Shown: in pieces, positions 11,001-22,430 of the stretch
Numbering within the stretch: the first letter of the stretch is position 1
Layout: each line of letters begins with the position of its first letter
NCBI GenBank assembly: GCA_019095985.1
Contig: CM032661.1
Location: forward strand, 252,780-316,779
Reading direction: 5' to 3'
Origin: Streblospio benedicti
Lineage: Eukaryota > Annelida > Polychaeta > Spionida > Spionidae
DNA length: 64,000 nucleotides
The notes under the pieces: generated by a model
Databases searched by the model: none
Seen by the model: only the letters and a program-made list of their open reading frames with translations
What the model was told of the DNA's origin: nothing
Program-made: the position numbers and the translations under genes

Positions 11001-13790
11001 CTTAACTATTTCGCACAGGGTTTCCCTATGCAAAATATTATTGTTTACCCTTATGGGCTGTTTTTCCTGTCTATTATTTACTGTGTGAAATTCTTCGTTC
11101 CTAAAATGACAGTTTAGTTATTTTTAGATGTTAATGAAAATGAAAATCGACTTCACAGCATTCGATTAATTTAGTCACTATTATAGTGTTAAACTTGTTT
11201 ATTACTTATATCATGAAGGATGTTCATTATTATCGATTGCCTTTATTTTTTCATGATTTTTTTCAAAATCGTATGTTTTCTTAGACCGGATTTCTCATTA
11301 AATCCCTCAACTCATTAAATATACAGGTTTCAACTTGTTAATACTTGGATTAGATATTATGATACATATGTATATGGTATACTTGTGCCAGTATACATAC
11401 ATGTTTGACTTATATACTTGTTCTCTCTTCTCCATGCGCATAAGCTAATATTTAATTACGCATAGTTAGTTATTTTTTAGATGTTAGTGAAAATGAAAAT
11501 CGACTTCACAGCATTCGATTGATACAATCACTTTTATATGAAGAAAACAAACTTCAACTGGTCACAGAAGCCAAAGAAGTGGTTAGTGACTTTAGTGTGC
11601 ACTATCATTTATAAACATAAAAGTTTTAAAGGGACTATGAACTCTTTTCTTGGGATTTTATTAAACTTTGATTTTCTCAATCATTATTGCTTCAGTTCTT
11701 ACAAACTACACCTTATTTTGTAGATAATTATCTAATCTAATGACACAACATGTTTTGAATTGTATAGATTGATGAACATTTTTTTTTATAAAGCAATTAG
11801 TGAAAAAATTACAACTTTGCCTGCAAAGCATATAACTGATAGTAAAACATCGAAATGACCAAAATCACTATTCAGTTAAAAAATTTGTATATTTATCTAG
11901 AAAACCTTGCCTCAAATTTTTTATATTTTTCCTCTATCATGTTACATGTATTTTAGGTTAAGATTTAAAACCACTTATTTTCCGATTTTTCTTACAAATC
12001 AATACAAAAACGTTCATAATTCATCAACGAAATAAAAAAAATTCAAAATCCCTAGTAAGGTATCTTCAGAATGCATATATCTTCAAATTTAAACACGTTT
12101 ATGAAAATTCAATTTCACTGTTAAAGAGAAATATAAAAAGAAAAATTCATCCACTATGCAAACTTAGTTTTGAGTAAATGGGCTATAAACATGGCCAATC
12201 AATATACATTGATAGTAGTTGATGCACCACGCCGTAACCCAGGTTACTGTGATACCCCGGCCCGTGAAAATATTAAAAAATTCATTTTTGAGTTAATTAA
12301 TTTTTTCTTTTTCAACATCAATACCGTGATGACTGGTAGGCTGCTGTGGTATAAAATTTTGTTAAATATTCATAAGTAAAATGTTTAAGTTTTGTCACAA
12401 TGGAAACATCTTATCCTTAATTTATTAAAACTCGATTTCCAACCAAAACGAAAATGCATTGCCGGTTATTCTTTTGGTGGTCTGCCTTTTAGCTACGAAC
12501 GATATATATTCGGAAATATCACGGGAGAAACGGGTTATTACGACATGCCGGGGTTTGCATTTCACGGCACCCCGGGGCATCATACGGACCCCGGGTTACG
12601 GCATGGTGTGTCAGTTGCTGTCTATAAAAGGTATCATATAAGAAAGACTATTGATGGTAAAAGGTTCATTTTAAAAAGATGTTCTTTATCGTTTATAGCA
12701 TACAAAACTTTGAAAATGTAAAAATTGAATTTTTAGCCCATATGTTATAAGCCTGCAAAGAATGAGTCATTGTTTTTCACTCTGGGTTGGTCTTCACATA
12801 ATGTTTTTTTTTGTGTGTGGTTACTCCGCAGCCATCAATTCTGATGATTATCACAGAGGGAGGCCACGTGTTTTTGGTACATGGATCTCCAGAGGCAGGC
12901 TAGGTAGCCAACTGAGCCTCAGGTGAAGGGGGGATCACATTAGCCATAGTTTTCAAGCTAGGTGTCAGAGTTCTTTAACATTGCAGAGGGATGACTCTCC
13001 TTTACACGGGGCATGCATTTGAACGAGGCTTCCGAACCTCGCCACTTGGCATCGCCACTGAATAGCATTACTGATCCACAGTGGTGACACTTCGGTGGAA
13101 TCGATGTAGCATTGATGAGAAAAGTATAACATAACTTATCGGCGCCACTCAGTGTTGTAATGGGAAAACTATTGATGATAAAAGGATCATTTCAAAACAC
13201 GTTCTTCATAGTTTACAGTATAATAAATATTAAAAAGCTGAAAATAGAAAGAATATTTTTCCCTCAAAGACTTCATAGTACCCTTAAAGCAGATTTTCAA
13301 TGAGTATTTTTTTATAACAATAGACAATTGAACTACGGGGGTATTTTGATATATTTTTATTTGGTACTAACATTCATCTAGTGTGTTTGACAGTTTTTCC
13401 TAGATAGTTAACAAAACAATTCATAAATTATATAAATTTTCCATTTAAAACCATACACTGATATACATTTTCAAAGCTAACAAAGCTTGAACATTCATGG
13501 GATAAAACACAAGTGACAAAAACAGCTATCTAATTTACAATCCTGATTTTTTTTTTCTTTTTCTTAACACACAAGCATAACAGTAAAAGTAAGCAATTTC
13601 TATTTCAAATGATGAAATATTTCGGGAAAGTGATCATTTATTTGCTCTACATTTCTTAACAAAAAGTTGTAAATTACTTCTTTCATTACAGTTGACTGAT
13701 CGATTGCTGCAAGAACTTGCTTCTGACCACTGCAAAGCGTTGAGAGAAGCTACATTGGAACTTGTATCTGACCTTAAATCCATACAATAA
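8032..13790 (+). CDS. HSF2BP: HSF2BP (MEILB2)-like meiotic BRCA2 partner (N-terminus uncertain)
   Basis: Eight exons: 8032-8164, 8921-9024, 9202-9351, 9544-9676, 9811-9934, 10788-10891, 11481-11581 and 13692-13790. They total 948 bases in one frame, 315 residues and TAA; human HSF2BP has 334. In vertebrates this protein binds BRCA2 and localises to meiotic recombination sites. An N-terminal coiled coil (KDVERLKKEVTILKLNLP through the LTSQLNQQSEYCSSMGAA segment) leads into an armadillo-like helical domain (TLLWRVSRCEESISAILGG, CGIITNIAASPIGRDFI, LILMALFNISINQRGIQHIS). The human protein has matching EYCTEMGAAACTLLWGVS and VLMLMSLYNVSINLKGL. The first in-frame ATG is at 8050, but the exon is open upstream of a good acceptor at 8031, so an earlier exon may exist. 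AATAAA signals follow at 13789 and 13961. Confidence 0.9.
8383..8628. repeat. MITE with CAGGGCCACARAT ends, in an HSF2BP intron
   Basis: The ends CAGGGCCACAAAT (8383-8395) and ATCTGTGGCCCTG (8616-8628) are inverted copies with one mismatch. The interior has repeated ATAGGAC motifs. The CAGGG terminus resembles hAT-type elements, but a clean 8-bp target duplication is not visible. Confidence 0.65.
11128..11182 (+). pseudogene. Decayed duplicate of HSF2BP exon 7
   Basis: Reads DVNENENRLHSIRLI and then a stop codon, where the working exon at 11481 reads DVSENENRLHSIRLIQSLLY. The duplication includes the polypyrimidine tract and AG acceptor (TTATTTTTAGATGTTA here, TTATTTTTTAGATGTTA in the real exon). 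Similarity fades after about 11182, and no matching donor site remains. If spliced in, it would end the protein early. Confidence 0.85.
12205..12640. repeat. GC-richer foldback repeat inside the TTAA element
   Basis: The segment near 12222-12276 (CGCCGTAACCCAGGTTACTG and on) is an imperfect inverted copy of 12550-12610, where the reverse complement reads ATGCCGTAACCCGGGGTCC. The rest of the unit is AT-rich. A TATAAAAG motif lies at 12623. No protein recognised. Confidence 0.5.
12825..13120. repeat. SINE-like repeat, related to the 22.4-23.1 kb dimer
   Basis: Shares CCAGAGGCAGGCTAGGTAGC, AACTGAGCCTCAGG, a GGGATCACAT segment, an ACGGGGCATGC-like segment and GGCATCGCCAC with both units at 22440-23060. 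The tRNA-like head seen in those copies is not clear here. Confidence 0.7.
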
Positions 13791-14156
13791 TAAATTTTGA
13801 AGACTGGAAGGACAGCTATAATGTTATCAAGAAATCAATAAGAAATACACAGCAATGTATTCGTACATGTAGCACTTTTTTTTTAATAGAAAACTATGTG
13901 ATATTCTAGCAGGATCAGTTGATTAAAACCAAGTAATCATGATGTGATATATTAGAGCACAATAAACTCAAATTGATCGGTGGAAGACAACTGTAGAAGA
14001 CATTTACTTGACCCATTACTGTTCATAACAAAAAACATGTACGACTCACTATACACAATTACCAATTCCATCCCAGGCTACAATGCATTATCGATTATGC
14101 CATTCTAGTTGTGCACCAACTTTTAGTTAGCCATCTTTCATTGCATGAGATGGTTA

Positions 14157-14343
14157 CTGTAAAACTAGAATATTTCGTGGCTATTGCGATTTTCATATTT
14201 TGTGACTTTAATTTTGCGATTTTGGTCTATACTGAACCTACTTTACATAGACTATTAATGTTTGCTGACAATTTAAGTTTGCATTTTTGTACCTACGCAC
14301 GAAATTTGCAAATTTAATTGTGCACAAATATCTAGTTTTACAG
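14157..14343. repeat. MITE, CTGTAAAACTAG family, copy C
   Basis: The ends CTGTAAAACTAGAATATTT and its inverted counterpart (AAATATCTAGTTTTACAG) are flanked by TA on both sides (14155-14156, 14344-14345), as for Tc1/mariner-type insertions. About 187 bp, non-coding. The same family recurs at 33802-35748 (interrupted) and 38079-38277. Confidence 0.88.
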
Positions 14344-14345
14344 TA

Positions 14346-16412
14346 ATTGTCCCAGATATGAGCAAGTTTGAGGACTCCAACGTTCCAAGCTTGTTGAGGT
14401 CCTGTTTCAGTTGGCATATATAGTGGGCCTCCTTGATCTTTCTGTCATAACGTGCTCGATCTTTAGCTGTCCTGTACACTTATGTTCACAAATGTGATCT
14501 GGTGGTGCATGTGGAGGACAACATGAGAAATAATGCTACTTTTTAAAGCAGATTTTTTGTCTGAAGTTTACCCGCCTGAAACTCAAACTCATCAAGAATG
14601 TTGGGGTCCTTGAACTCACACAGATCTTAAACAATTTCGTGGAAGACATCCTGGTACCATCTCATGAAGAATAAAGATGGCTAACAAAGGGTTGATGCAC
14701 AACTTGGAAGCATCAGAGGTAAAAAAAACTGTAAAAAGTTTAGAGCAAAGTATAAAGATAGATACTATATAACAATGCATGTCTTAGAGTGTTCAACTAC
14801 ATTTTTATACAATTTGAATGCTTTTTGTCATGTGTTACTCCCAGGAATAAATTTGTTATCAAATAACTACATCAAAATGTTTAAGTTGATATTTCTTTCA
14901 GTAAAAAAGTATTCACATAGTAAAATATTCATATGATGTAATGGGACTTGACAGTCCCACCAATTGTACTACTTTGTTATTCCCCATCAAATCATTAAAA
15001 ATTAATTTTTACATAAAATACATTTAATTGACTAGAAACAATACATGTACATGTATAAAGAAGACCTCACAAATTCATATTTTGTCACTAAGTATAATCC
15101 ATAAAATAAATATCACCAAATAAATAACCTTTTTATGAGATATATACATAATTCCCCATTAACATGATTTGGTTGTCAAGCTGATGAAAAAGATCAACAA
15201 CTCACAGTTTCATGCAAATCCTCAGAGTGCAAGTCATGGATGTTGTACACCAATGGTAACACAGACCTCATATGTCATAAACAAAAAAACGTCAGTGATA
15301 ATAGTATCCGACAATAATTTTAATGAGTTGTGTTGACACTGTTTAATTTCAAATGATTATCATGATAAATAACCATATACAAATCACATGGCCAAGCTGA
15401 AGACATACTATAGCAATGTAGCAATGAATTGTATGAAAATAAATTTTTGCATTCATATGATATTATATATGATCCACCTCGCCTTGAATTGATCAACCAA
15501 AATATACATGTAACAACAGTTCATCGTGATTCAGGACCTTGACGAGAATAAAAATATTGATTTAGAGCAGCGTACGAAATAGAGCCTTTTGGGGAGTTCT
15601 CAATATTAACATAATTATTTGTCAGGGCCTGCCACTTTCCATAGTTGCCAGCTCTGTAGTCGGTGAGAAAATTTTCATGAGTTTCATACCCTGATTTGAA
15701 GGTACATGTATTGTTTTTTTTAAAAACCAAAATCATGGCCTGTCATGATGCCTAGTTGGTCGCTGGCATTATTGATTTTATTCCAAAATCACACTACGGG
15801 AACGATCATAAATAACGATACTGGGGGGGTCGTCCATTTTTTTGGGCTCAAAGAAAAAGTTAACCGACCCCCCCCATCAACATTTTAAAAAGTTGAGTGA
15901 CACCTCCCACCTCCCACCCGCTAAAGAAAAAGTCCTTTTTATAGTCATTGCATTGTTGATTTACTATTAACACAGAGATCATGTCAAGGATCATGAGGAT
16001 ATTTATATCTTATTCATCGATAATCTCTGCATACATCAGAGCGACCAGGGTGTCATGCAACGCTAGGATATATACATTTCATGGGACCCAGAGTAATTGA
16101 CCACACCTCTGGTTAAGTCTTGGTATGTCATGTGCAGACATCTAAACCAGTTGGTTCACATTATCGTTTGGTTTTCACCCACTGTTACTAATCATGTGGC
16201 ACCACCAACACCAGACAAACTGAAATCACTGCTATTTGCTTACTTTCCATAAGATACAAACATTTAATGTACCATTTAACAAAAACAAGCTCCAAATAGT
16301 TGCACAAAAATTCTTAAGAAAAAAGCTTGTGACTAGGTGGATATGTATTAATGGCTGAACTTGGGGAACTTTGACAAACATTTGTTTAATTCGTACTTCT
16401 ATATTATATAAA
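14346..16412. other. Intergenic DNA between HSF2BP and the Kelch gene
   Basis: Mostly AT-rich and non-coding. A run of Gs and an inverted run of Cs near 15825-15875 (GGGGGGGTCGTCC ... GACCCCCCCC) marks a small repeat. One isolated open stretch at 15521-15736 is listed separately. The convergent Kelch gene ends at 16413. Confidence 0.5.
15521..15736 (-). CDS. Orphan open reading frame, possible terminal exon of an unknown gene
   Basis: 71 codons including YRAGNYGKWQALTNNYVNIE and SISYAALNQYFYSRQGPESR before the stop. The amino-acid mix is balanced and protein-like, unlike the surrounding AT-rich sequence, and an AG acceptor could open it at about residue 17. I do not recognise the family and see no companion exons, so it could be chance. 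Confidence 0.25.
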   Translation of the reverse strand: MILVFKKNNTCTFKSGYETHENFLTDYRAGNYGKWQALTNNYVNIENSPKGSISYAALNQYFYSRQGPESR

Positions 16413-19400
16413 TCATATATCCTGAGGAAGTGTTAGAATGCCACAAGCTTTTCCGTATATTCGACTAGGAAATTTCTCCACATGACGCACAACATCGGTT
16501 GCCTCATCGTACAACTGAATAAGATCTGAATAATAATGTTGACCATTAATGCCACCTGCAATGTATATTTGTTCTTCATACACTGTTGTGCCAGCTTCTC
16601 GGATGTTCAGCGTGGCTTTACATATGGTCCATGCTTTGGTTTGAGGGTCATAACATTCAACACTTGTAATGGGTACTGGGAAGTTGTAAGGATCTTCAAC
16701 ATTTCCTCCCAGCACAAAGATTTTCTCCTTGACACATTCCATGCTATGGTAAGACCGTGCACTCAGCATTGGGGGTTCATGTGTCCATTCATCTGTTGCT
16801 AAATTGTAGGATGTCACAGAACTGCAATGCCCTTCAGGGCGCTGACCCCCAGACACATAAACGGTTTTGTTGCAAATAGCAACTGCATGAGCAAAGACTG
16901 GATGTGGAAGTGATTTGCACTGATCCCATTCATTCTTCACAATTGAGAAACATTCTACAGTGCACATGATAGTATTTTCATCTTGTCCCGCAATTGTATA
17001 CAATGTGTCATTAAATGCAACTGCACCAAAGTCTTTTCTTGCTTCATTCATTGATCCCAATTCAAACCAGGAGTCGAATCTGGGATCATACCTAAAGCAC
17101 CTAGCAGTGGCAATGTCATTATTTTCATTATTGTCATATTTGCCACCCAAACAGTACATGAAGTTGCCCACCACACAAACACATGGATTGTACAGAGGTA
17201 CTGGTGAATCTTTTAACATTGCATGTTTCCTGGTTTTAAGATTATAGCATTCTAAATTTTCGGTGTGACAAAGTACTAAACTCTGATCTTCCGATCTCAC
17301 TTGAGTGCGGGAATTTTGTAGAAGTGGTTGTTTTCCTACCACTATGTGGTAGTCTTTAGCCTGTGATAGAAGTTCACTGCATTCCTTGTTCTCCCTCATC
17401 AAAGCTACGCCACTCACTTTCTCAACTAATTCCTCACCAGATAAGAGAGGTAATCTACAAAATGAAACAAATGTAGAATATTACGAACTGTACGTGTAAT
17501 TGTATTTACACGACATCAACATAAATAAGCACATAACTTGCAATTACCGGAGTTGTTTTACGAGCTCTGCAAGGTACTGTTCACGTTGCTGAGGGTCGTG
17601 ATTTATCCACTTCATGACAATTTCAAATAAGTAATACTCACTGGTAACCTATAAACAAAACGATGATTTAGTAGTGATGTAAGTGCTAATTGTGTTTCTA
17701 CCTTAATACATCTGTTCTTTCAAAAGTATCAGGATGAACTCAGGTGATATAAATTGTACACAATATAAATTGTACTCAATTTATATAAATTAGGTACATA
17801 TATACTTACTTTAAGACCATTTTCAGAGAGCAATGATGCCATTTGTTTGTGACTTAATTGATTAAGTTGGTCAGTTTCACTCAAGTACTCAAATATGACC
17901 AGAATAAAATGTCGAATGTCTGTCACACATGCCAACGAATATATTTCTGTCATGTTTAACACATCTATGCAGTTCTCAGCAGTAATTGAACATGCCATGA
18001 ACCTACTGCACAAGTCGATTGCTTCAGTTACCTGGTGGAAAATTTAATCAATTCAACATTATTGAGGAATATATATCAATAATAAATTAAAAACAATTAT
18101 ATTCTTCTCTCTCTCTTCTATGGCAAGCAAGCTCCTACCCACTATATTGACACAGCTTGAAGACAGCCCACTGCTTGGGATGATGGTATCATTCTCTTCT
18201 CACAACCTTGGGGTCGTGAGTTCGAGTCCCGTCTGGGCCACTTGATATAGTCAAATGGAAGATTTGTCTTCAAGCTATGTCAATATAGTGGGTAGGAGCT
18301 TGCTTGCCATAGAAGAGAGAGAGAAGAATATAATTGTATCCACAAGCAAACTTGGGAAAAACATATTAGAAAATTAAAAACAAATCAATAAAAAAAAATA
18401 GTGTGTAATTATAAATAAAAAATCAATATAAAAAAATACAGTGTAATTGGCAAATAGTGTATGGTCACATTATATCTTCATGTTTTTCTTTTCTAGGGTG
18501 TCAGATGGGGGGCCCGTTTTTGCAAATTAACAAATCACCTTCGCTACACTGTTTACAAGTTTAGATTATCCTAGAAGCCCACATGGAACAGAGGGTGTAA
18601 GGACGATATCAGATTTAGATTCAAGACGATCAAGAGGGCGTGGTGGAGTTTGTTTATTTATCAAATTTAAGGGGGCATATCTTTCATAAGAAGCCCCTTC
18701 CTCTCATAAATTATTACAGTTCCCTCCGATATACCTGAAGATGAGAAGCTGCAGATAATATGTCTTCCAAATTATCTAAGGTTATATCAAGTCGACCTGT
18801 GTATGCAAACTCTATAATGGCCTTTAGGCCAGCTGAAAAAGCAAGAAAAGATTTCATAGTGACAGCGCCTCATCATACGGGTGATCTTTTGCTCATGTAG
18901 CAATGATGTGAAGTCGCAATTTAGAAAAAAAAAAAATCATGTTCTACTTTCTATTTATCACAAGAAAATTCCCTGATAAATCGTGTCAAAATCACCTTTT
19001 AGATGAATACACAAATCACCAGAGCGACGTCGCCTCATTGGCTGAGCGATTTACATCCCTTATATATATGAACATAAGCTTATCCTTAGGTTAATTCAAC
19101 TACTTTTTGAACTTAATGAAAGCTCTACCAATGTTTACTTTTTATTTGTTTTTTTATTACCTGCAGTAACTCCATATAGCTTGGCTCTATCACCAGTACT
19201 CTCCTTCATAATACCAGTAAGCATGGCTTTGAAATAGTCACTGCAGGACACCATGACTGCTTTATGTATTTGGTAGGACTCGCCTTCTGCTTCAAGAGTA
19301 TAATCACAAAGGAGTTTCTAAAAATAATAATAATATTATAAATGTATGGTTGAAAATTGCTCTAATGCTCATCCCAGCAAAACTTAACACAATTACTATC

Positions 19401-19877
19401 ATTTCCCAAAAAATCTTGTGTCACTGTGCTATAGCAGGCGGTATAGGAAATTAACAGTACAAGCTCTAAATAAAACCACTTGAAATATGGCACCAAGTGG
19501 TACCCGTAGAGAGATGGTCTCTTTTAGGATGTTTGAAGCTCAGGTTTAAAGTAGTCTCTTTATGAGGGTTTGGAACTGGAATGAATATCTTATTGTTGAG
19601 ATGGTCTTTTTCTAGAGGCATCAATGAGAGGTTATGCTGGATGAAATTTGAATATAAACATTGTAGTACCTGCCTCTGCAGTGATTCAACTAAGTTGCTA
19701 TATGTCTAGGTAGATTAAATTCATAATTCACTTCAAAAAAAATTTTTTTTTTAAACTTCAAAATTATATGTACATTTATACAATAAGCATAATTCACACA
19801 TTCACAATTTTTACCTGTATACGTAGTTGATTAAGACCTTCCAATATCTTTGTACTATAATTTTCAGCCTCCATCAT
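16413..19877 (-). CDS. BTB-BACK-Kelch protein (KLHL family), complete
   Basis: Six exons on the - strand: 19815-19877, 19161-19317, 18735-18832, 17810-18031, 17548-17648 and 16413-17454. They total 1683 bases, 560 residues and stop, all in phase. KLHL proteins are substrate adaptors of Cullin-3 ubiquitin ligases: BTB binds Cul3 and dimerises, and the Kelch propeller binds the substrate. The start is MMEAENYSTKILEGLNQLRI. BTB spans about residues 22-105 (LCDYTLEAEGESYQIHKAVM, SCSDYFKAMLTGIMKES, IIEFAYTGRLDIT). BACK follows (FEIVMKWINHDPQQREQYL, LRLPLLSGEELVEKV). The Kelch repeats fill about 265-555 with GG pairs in MYCLGGKYD, VYVSGGQRPEG, IFVLGGNVEDP and IYIAGGING. The pattern is closest to the KLHL26/KLHL9 group as I recall it, but I would not assign an orthologue. 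Confidence 0.93.
18093..18337 (+). mobile_element. Snap-back SINE: tRNA-like head between inverted 73-bp tails
   Basis: The arms 18093-18165 and 18265-18337 are almost perfect inverted copies. The 99-base loop is a tRNA-like pol III head: GCCCA at 18166 can pair with TGGGC near 18234, and a B box GAGTTCGAGTCCC lies at 18218-18230. The TTCTCACAACC stretch recalls a tRNA-Val anticodon loop. A second, ordinary copy (head and single tail) lies at 50036-50215, which shows that the left arm here is an extra, inverted tail. It sits in the third intron of the Kelch gene. Confidence 0.85.
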
Positions 19878-20267
19878 TATATTTCTATAATTGTAATAAC
19901 TTTCAAATTTCCCAAACCAAGTCAATTCTGACAGGGCATACTGGTTGAAATTGGCACATTGATGTTACCTGTCAAATAAAAATCTATGATAAATAAATTT
20001 GATTCATTTGATATATATATATATATAGAATGTGCGAGTGGAAATATGTCACGCTTGTATATGGCAAACATCTTATCTGACAAGTTCAACAAGACAAATG
20101 CTTGAGCCATAAAAAAGTATGACATATTCAGCACGAATGTGGTATTTAATTGAATATTATATGCTTAAACAACAAGTGTCACTTATAATTCAATCTGATG
20201 CCGCACAGCTAATTAGACTTGTTATATCTAACATGCATGGGTCAGTTTGCTATTGACCTCATAATAG

Positions 20268-20493
20268 GGTCAGGATTGGGTGGAAAAGTGTTACTCGTCA
20301 GCAGGACTAGTAACCCTCAAATATCTACTCGTCCTGCGAAAAATGTACCCGTTCTCCTTGTACAAACTCTATATCTGTAGGACAAATTATTCAGAATTGC
20401 TCCTCGTCAAAATGACGAGTTTCTAAAAATTAGCACTCGTCCTCCACTAGTTTTTACTAGTCAATACAAGCGGACAAGTGGCTAATCCTGACC
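20268..20493. repeat. MITE with GGTCAGGATTRG ends
   Basis: GGTCAGGATTGG on the left and CTAATCCTGACC on the right are inverted copies with one mismatch. The interior carries repeated ACTCGTC/GGACTAGT motifs. A second AATCCTGACTCTATCATAA stretch at about 20577-20595 is also inverted to the left flank, suggesting a nested or extended element. Confidence 0.6.
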
Positions 20494-20600
20494 TCGCCAT
20501 ATAATATACAGCGTATGTTCATTCCTGGGCATCTCTCAGTATACAGGGTATTAACTCAGCTCTATGTGTAGGGCTAATCCTGACTCTATCATAATACTTA

Positions 20601-20816
20601 GACAGCTGAACAGAGATCCGTGAATGAACGATAATTCCGATAATGTGGCTTTAAACATTTGACAATGACACACTGAAAACATATTGAATACCTATGTTAA
20701 TGTTGGTATCAAATACATTATATTATGTAAAAAATTCAATGCTGTTTGAACGATGAAAGTGTTGAAAATCACATTATCGGAATTAACGTTCATTCACGGA
20801 TTTCCGTTCGGCTGTC
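20601..20816. repeat. MITE with about 47-bp terminal inverted repeats and TA target sites
   Basis: GACAGCTGAACAGAGATCCG at the left and the inverse of GACAGCCGAACGGAAATCCG at the right belong to arms of about 47 bp that differ at five or so positions, ending in GATAATGTG. TA flanks both ends. Tc1/mariner-type MITE, about 216 bp, upstream of the Kelch gene. Confidence 0.85.
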
Positions 20817-21082
20817 TAGTGCCTATGTAGATCTATGTAATATGTTAAAGGTTTAATAGAATCTTATAATACCATATGACACCCTGTATGGGTTATGCTG
20901 CAGTTGTAGAGCTTTATAACACAAGAAATACAGTACTATAGACTACTACTCCCTACTGCTAGTGAAACATATAATCATCAAAATAGATGGCTGCGGAGTA
21001 CAAACAAACAAACAAACCTAGCTGACAGTAGTACTAGTACTGCTGTACTTTTTAGTAGCTAGATCTATATAGCAGTAGTCTA

Positions 21083-21849
21083 CGGGAAGGGTGTGCACTG
21101 GTCTAAATGATCTTACTATACTAAAGAAGAATACGTCATACTTCGCGTGATTCTCATATCAGCAATGTCAATGTATTAGATCTTGAAAAAAGTCTAGATT
21201 GAAAATATGAAAACTAGAAATATGGACTATGGTACAGACTACAGTCTAGAGTCTAGTTCTACTTTTGTGATTTTCCTAATATTTATACGGCCCATTTATA
21301 CATCTTACAAAGTGTATGTAAGAGTCTAGCATATTTATATATCATATTGGCAGAGGGCTTTGAACAAATCAGTTAAAATGTCACAGTATATGAATTGAAT
21401 GTACATGCATGCCCTACCAAATCATTAAATAAGAGTCGCCCTGGCCTATATGACTTTCCATTCAAATATGAAACTAAACTCAAATTATTATGGATCTCCT
21501 AACACGTAAAAAATCAGCCTTTATCTTGATTTTTAATGGATTATCTATTTGAGGTTTACGAAGAATTAATAGTGATAAAGATTGATCTCAACAGGAAGTG
21601 CAATGAGGGTGATCACGCCCACTTACTTAAAAAAAAATACAAAAAGGACAGTAACTAAATATAGTTGGCTTAAACCAATGTATCAATATTACAGACCACT
21701 GTAAGTCGGTCCATATTCTTTAATGCTGTTAACTATGAATCCTAAGAATGCGTTACGAAAACGTGATCATGAATGAATCGTGACGTGCCGTGGCCCGTGA
21801 GGCGTGACAACACTACAGTCAACACGTAGAGCAGTGCACACCCATCCCG
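21083..21849. mobile_element. TA-flanked element with CGGGAWGGGTGTGCACTG ends
   Basis: CGGGAAGGGTGTGCACTG at 21083-21100 is inverted as CAGTGCACACCCATCCCG at 21832-21849 (one mismatch), with TA on both sides. The 767-bp interior has no transposase frame. Related end motifs (GGGATGGGTGTG) recur at about 22014 and 22247, so the family has further fragments next door. Confidence 0.75.
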
Positions 21850-22430
21850 TATGTCTCTTTAAAGAAATATGTAGCATCCAAACAAGTACCAAATAATATT
21901 ACTACTTTGAACACAATAGTTTCCCGGTGTCAAAGTGTAAAAAGAAAATATCTAGTAAGATCTAATGTAAATAAACATGTTCAAATCGCTTATTATCGCC
22001 ACCTATGGGATGGGTGTGCACACGTTATTTCTGGATCTGGATAGATAATTCACAAATTAGCCAGTCTCAGATAAGAGACTGGCCTTCATAACAAAATGCA
22101 TCATAGATTATGTAATTTTAATGAAATATAAAAAATTTGTTTATCTTACGAAAATGCAAGTAAGTAGCTTCCTTTTGACACGTTAAACACTATTGTTGGT
22201 TCATTCAAAGCTGTGCTGCGATGGTTTAAACAAAAAAATATCAGGGATGGGTGTGAGGTGCTCTACAGTGATGTCACCTCTACATCTACATGGTACTGCC
22301 CAACGTCAACTAGCTGACGACTATTGGCACGTCGCAGGGAGGCCACGTGGTGTTCTGGATCTGGATCTGGATATGTAATTGAAAAGTAAGCCAGTCTCAG
22401 ATGAGAGACTGGCCTCCTCTTATGAGGCAA
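21850..22430. other. Repeat-derived intergenic DNA
   Basis: Contains GGGATGGGTGTG end motifs and two copies of a block with GGATCTGGAT and GCCAGTCTCAGATRAGAGAC (about 22028-22085 and 22354-22412), about 325 bp apart. This points to tandem or repeated insertion of one element. No coding sequence supported. Confidence 0.5.

Larger units (their letters stand above)
11630..13283. mobile_element. TTAA-flanked non-autonomous element (piggyBac-type target) in an HSF2BP intron
   Basis: TTAA at 11626-11629 and 13284-13287 flank ends that are inverted copies: AGGGACTATGAA on the left, and TTCATAGTACCC on the right (reverse complement GGGTACTATGAA). A TTAA target duplication is the mark of piggyBac transposases. 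No transposase frame is present. Two other repeats sit inside: a GC-richer foldback (about 12205-12640) and a SINE-like piece (about 12825-13120). Confidence 0.65.

Noticed and set aside
12303-12721. 109-codon open frame in an HSF2BP intron
   Set aside because: It spans the foldback repeat inside the TTAA element; the sequence has no domain, and the inverted arm accounts for its GC-rich part.
16536-17247. Open frames on the + strand opposite the Kelch exon
   Set aside because: They are antisense shadows of the Kelch repeats.
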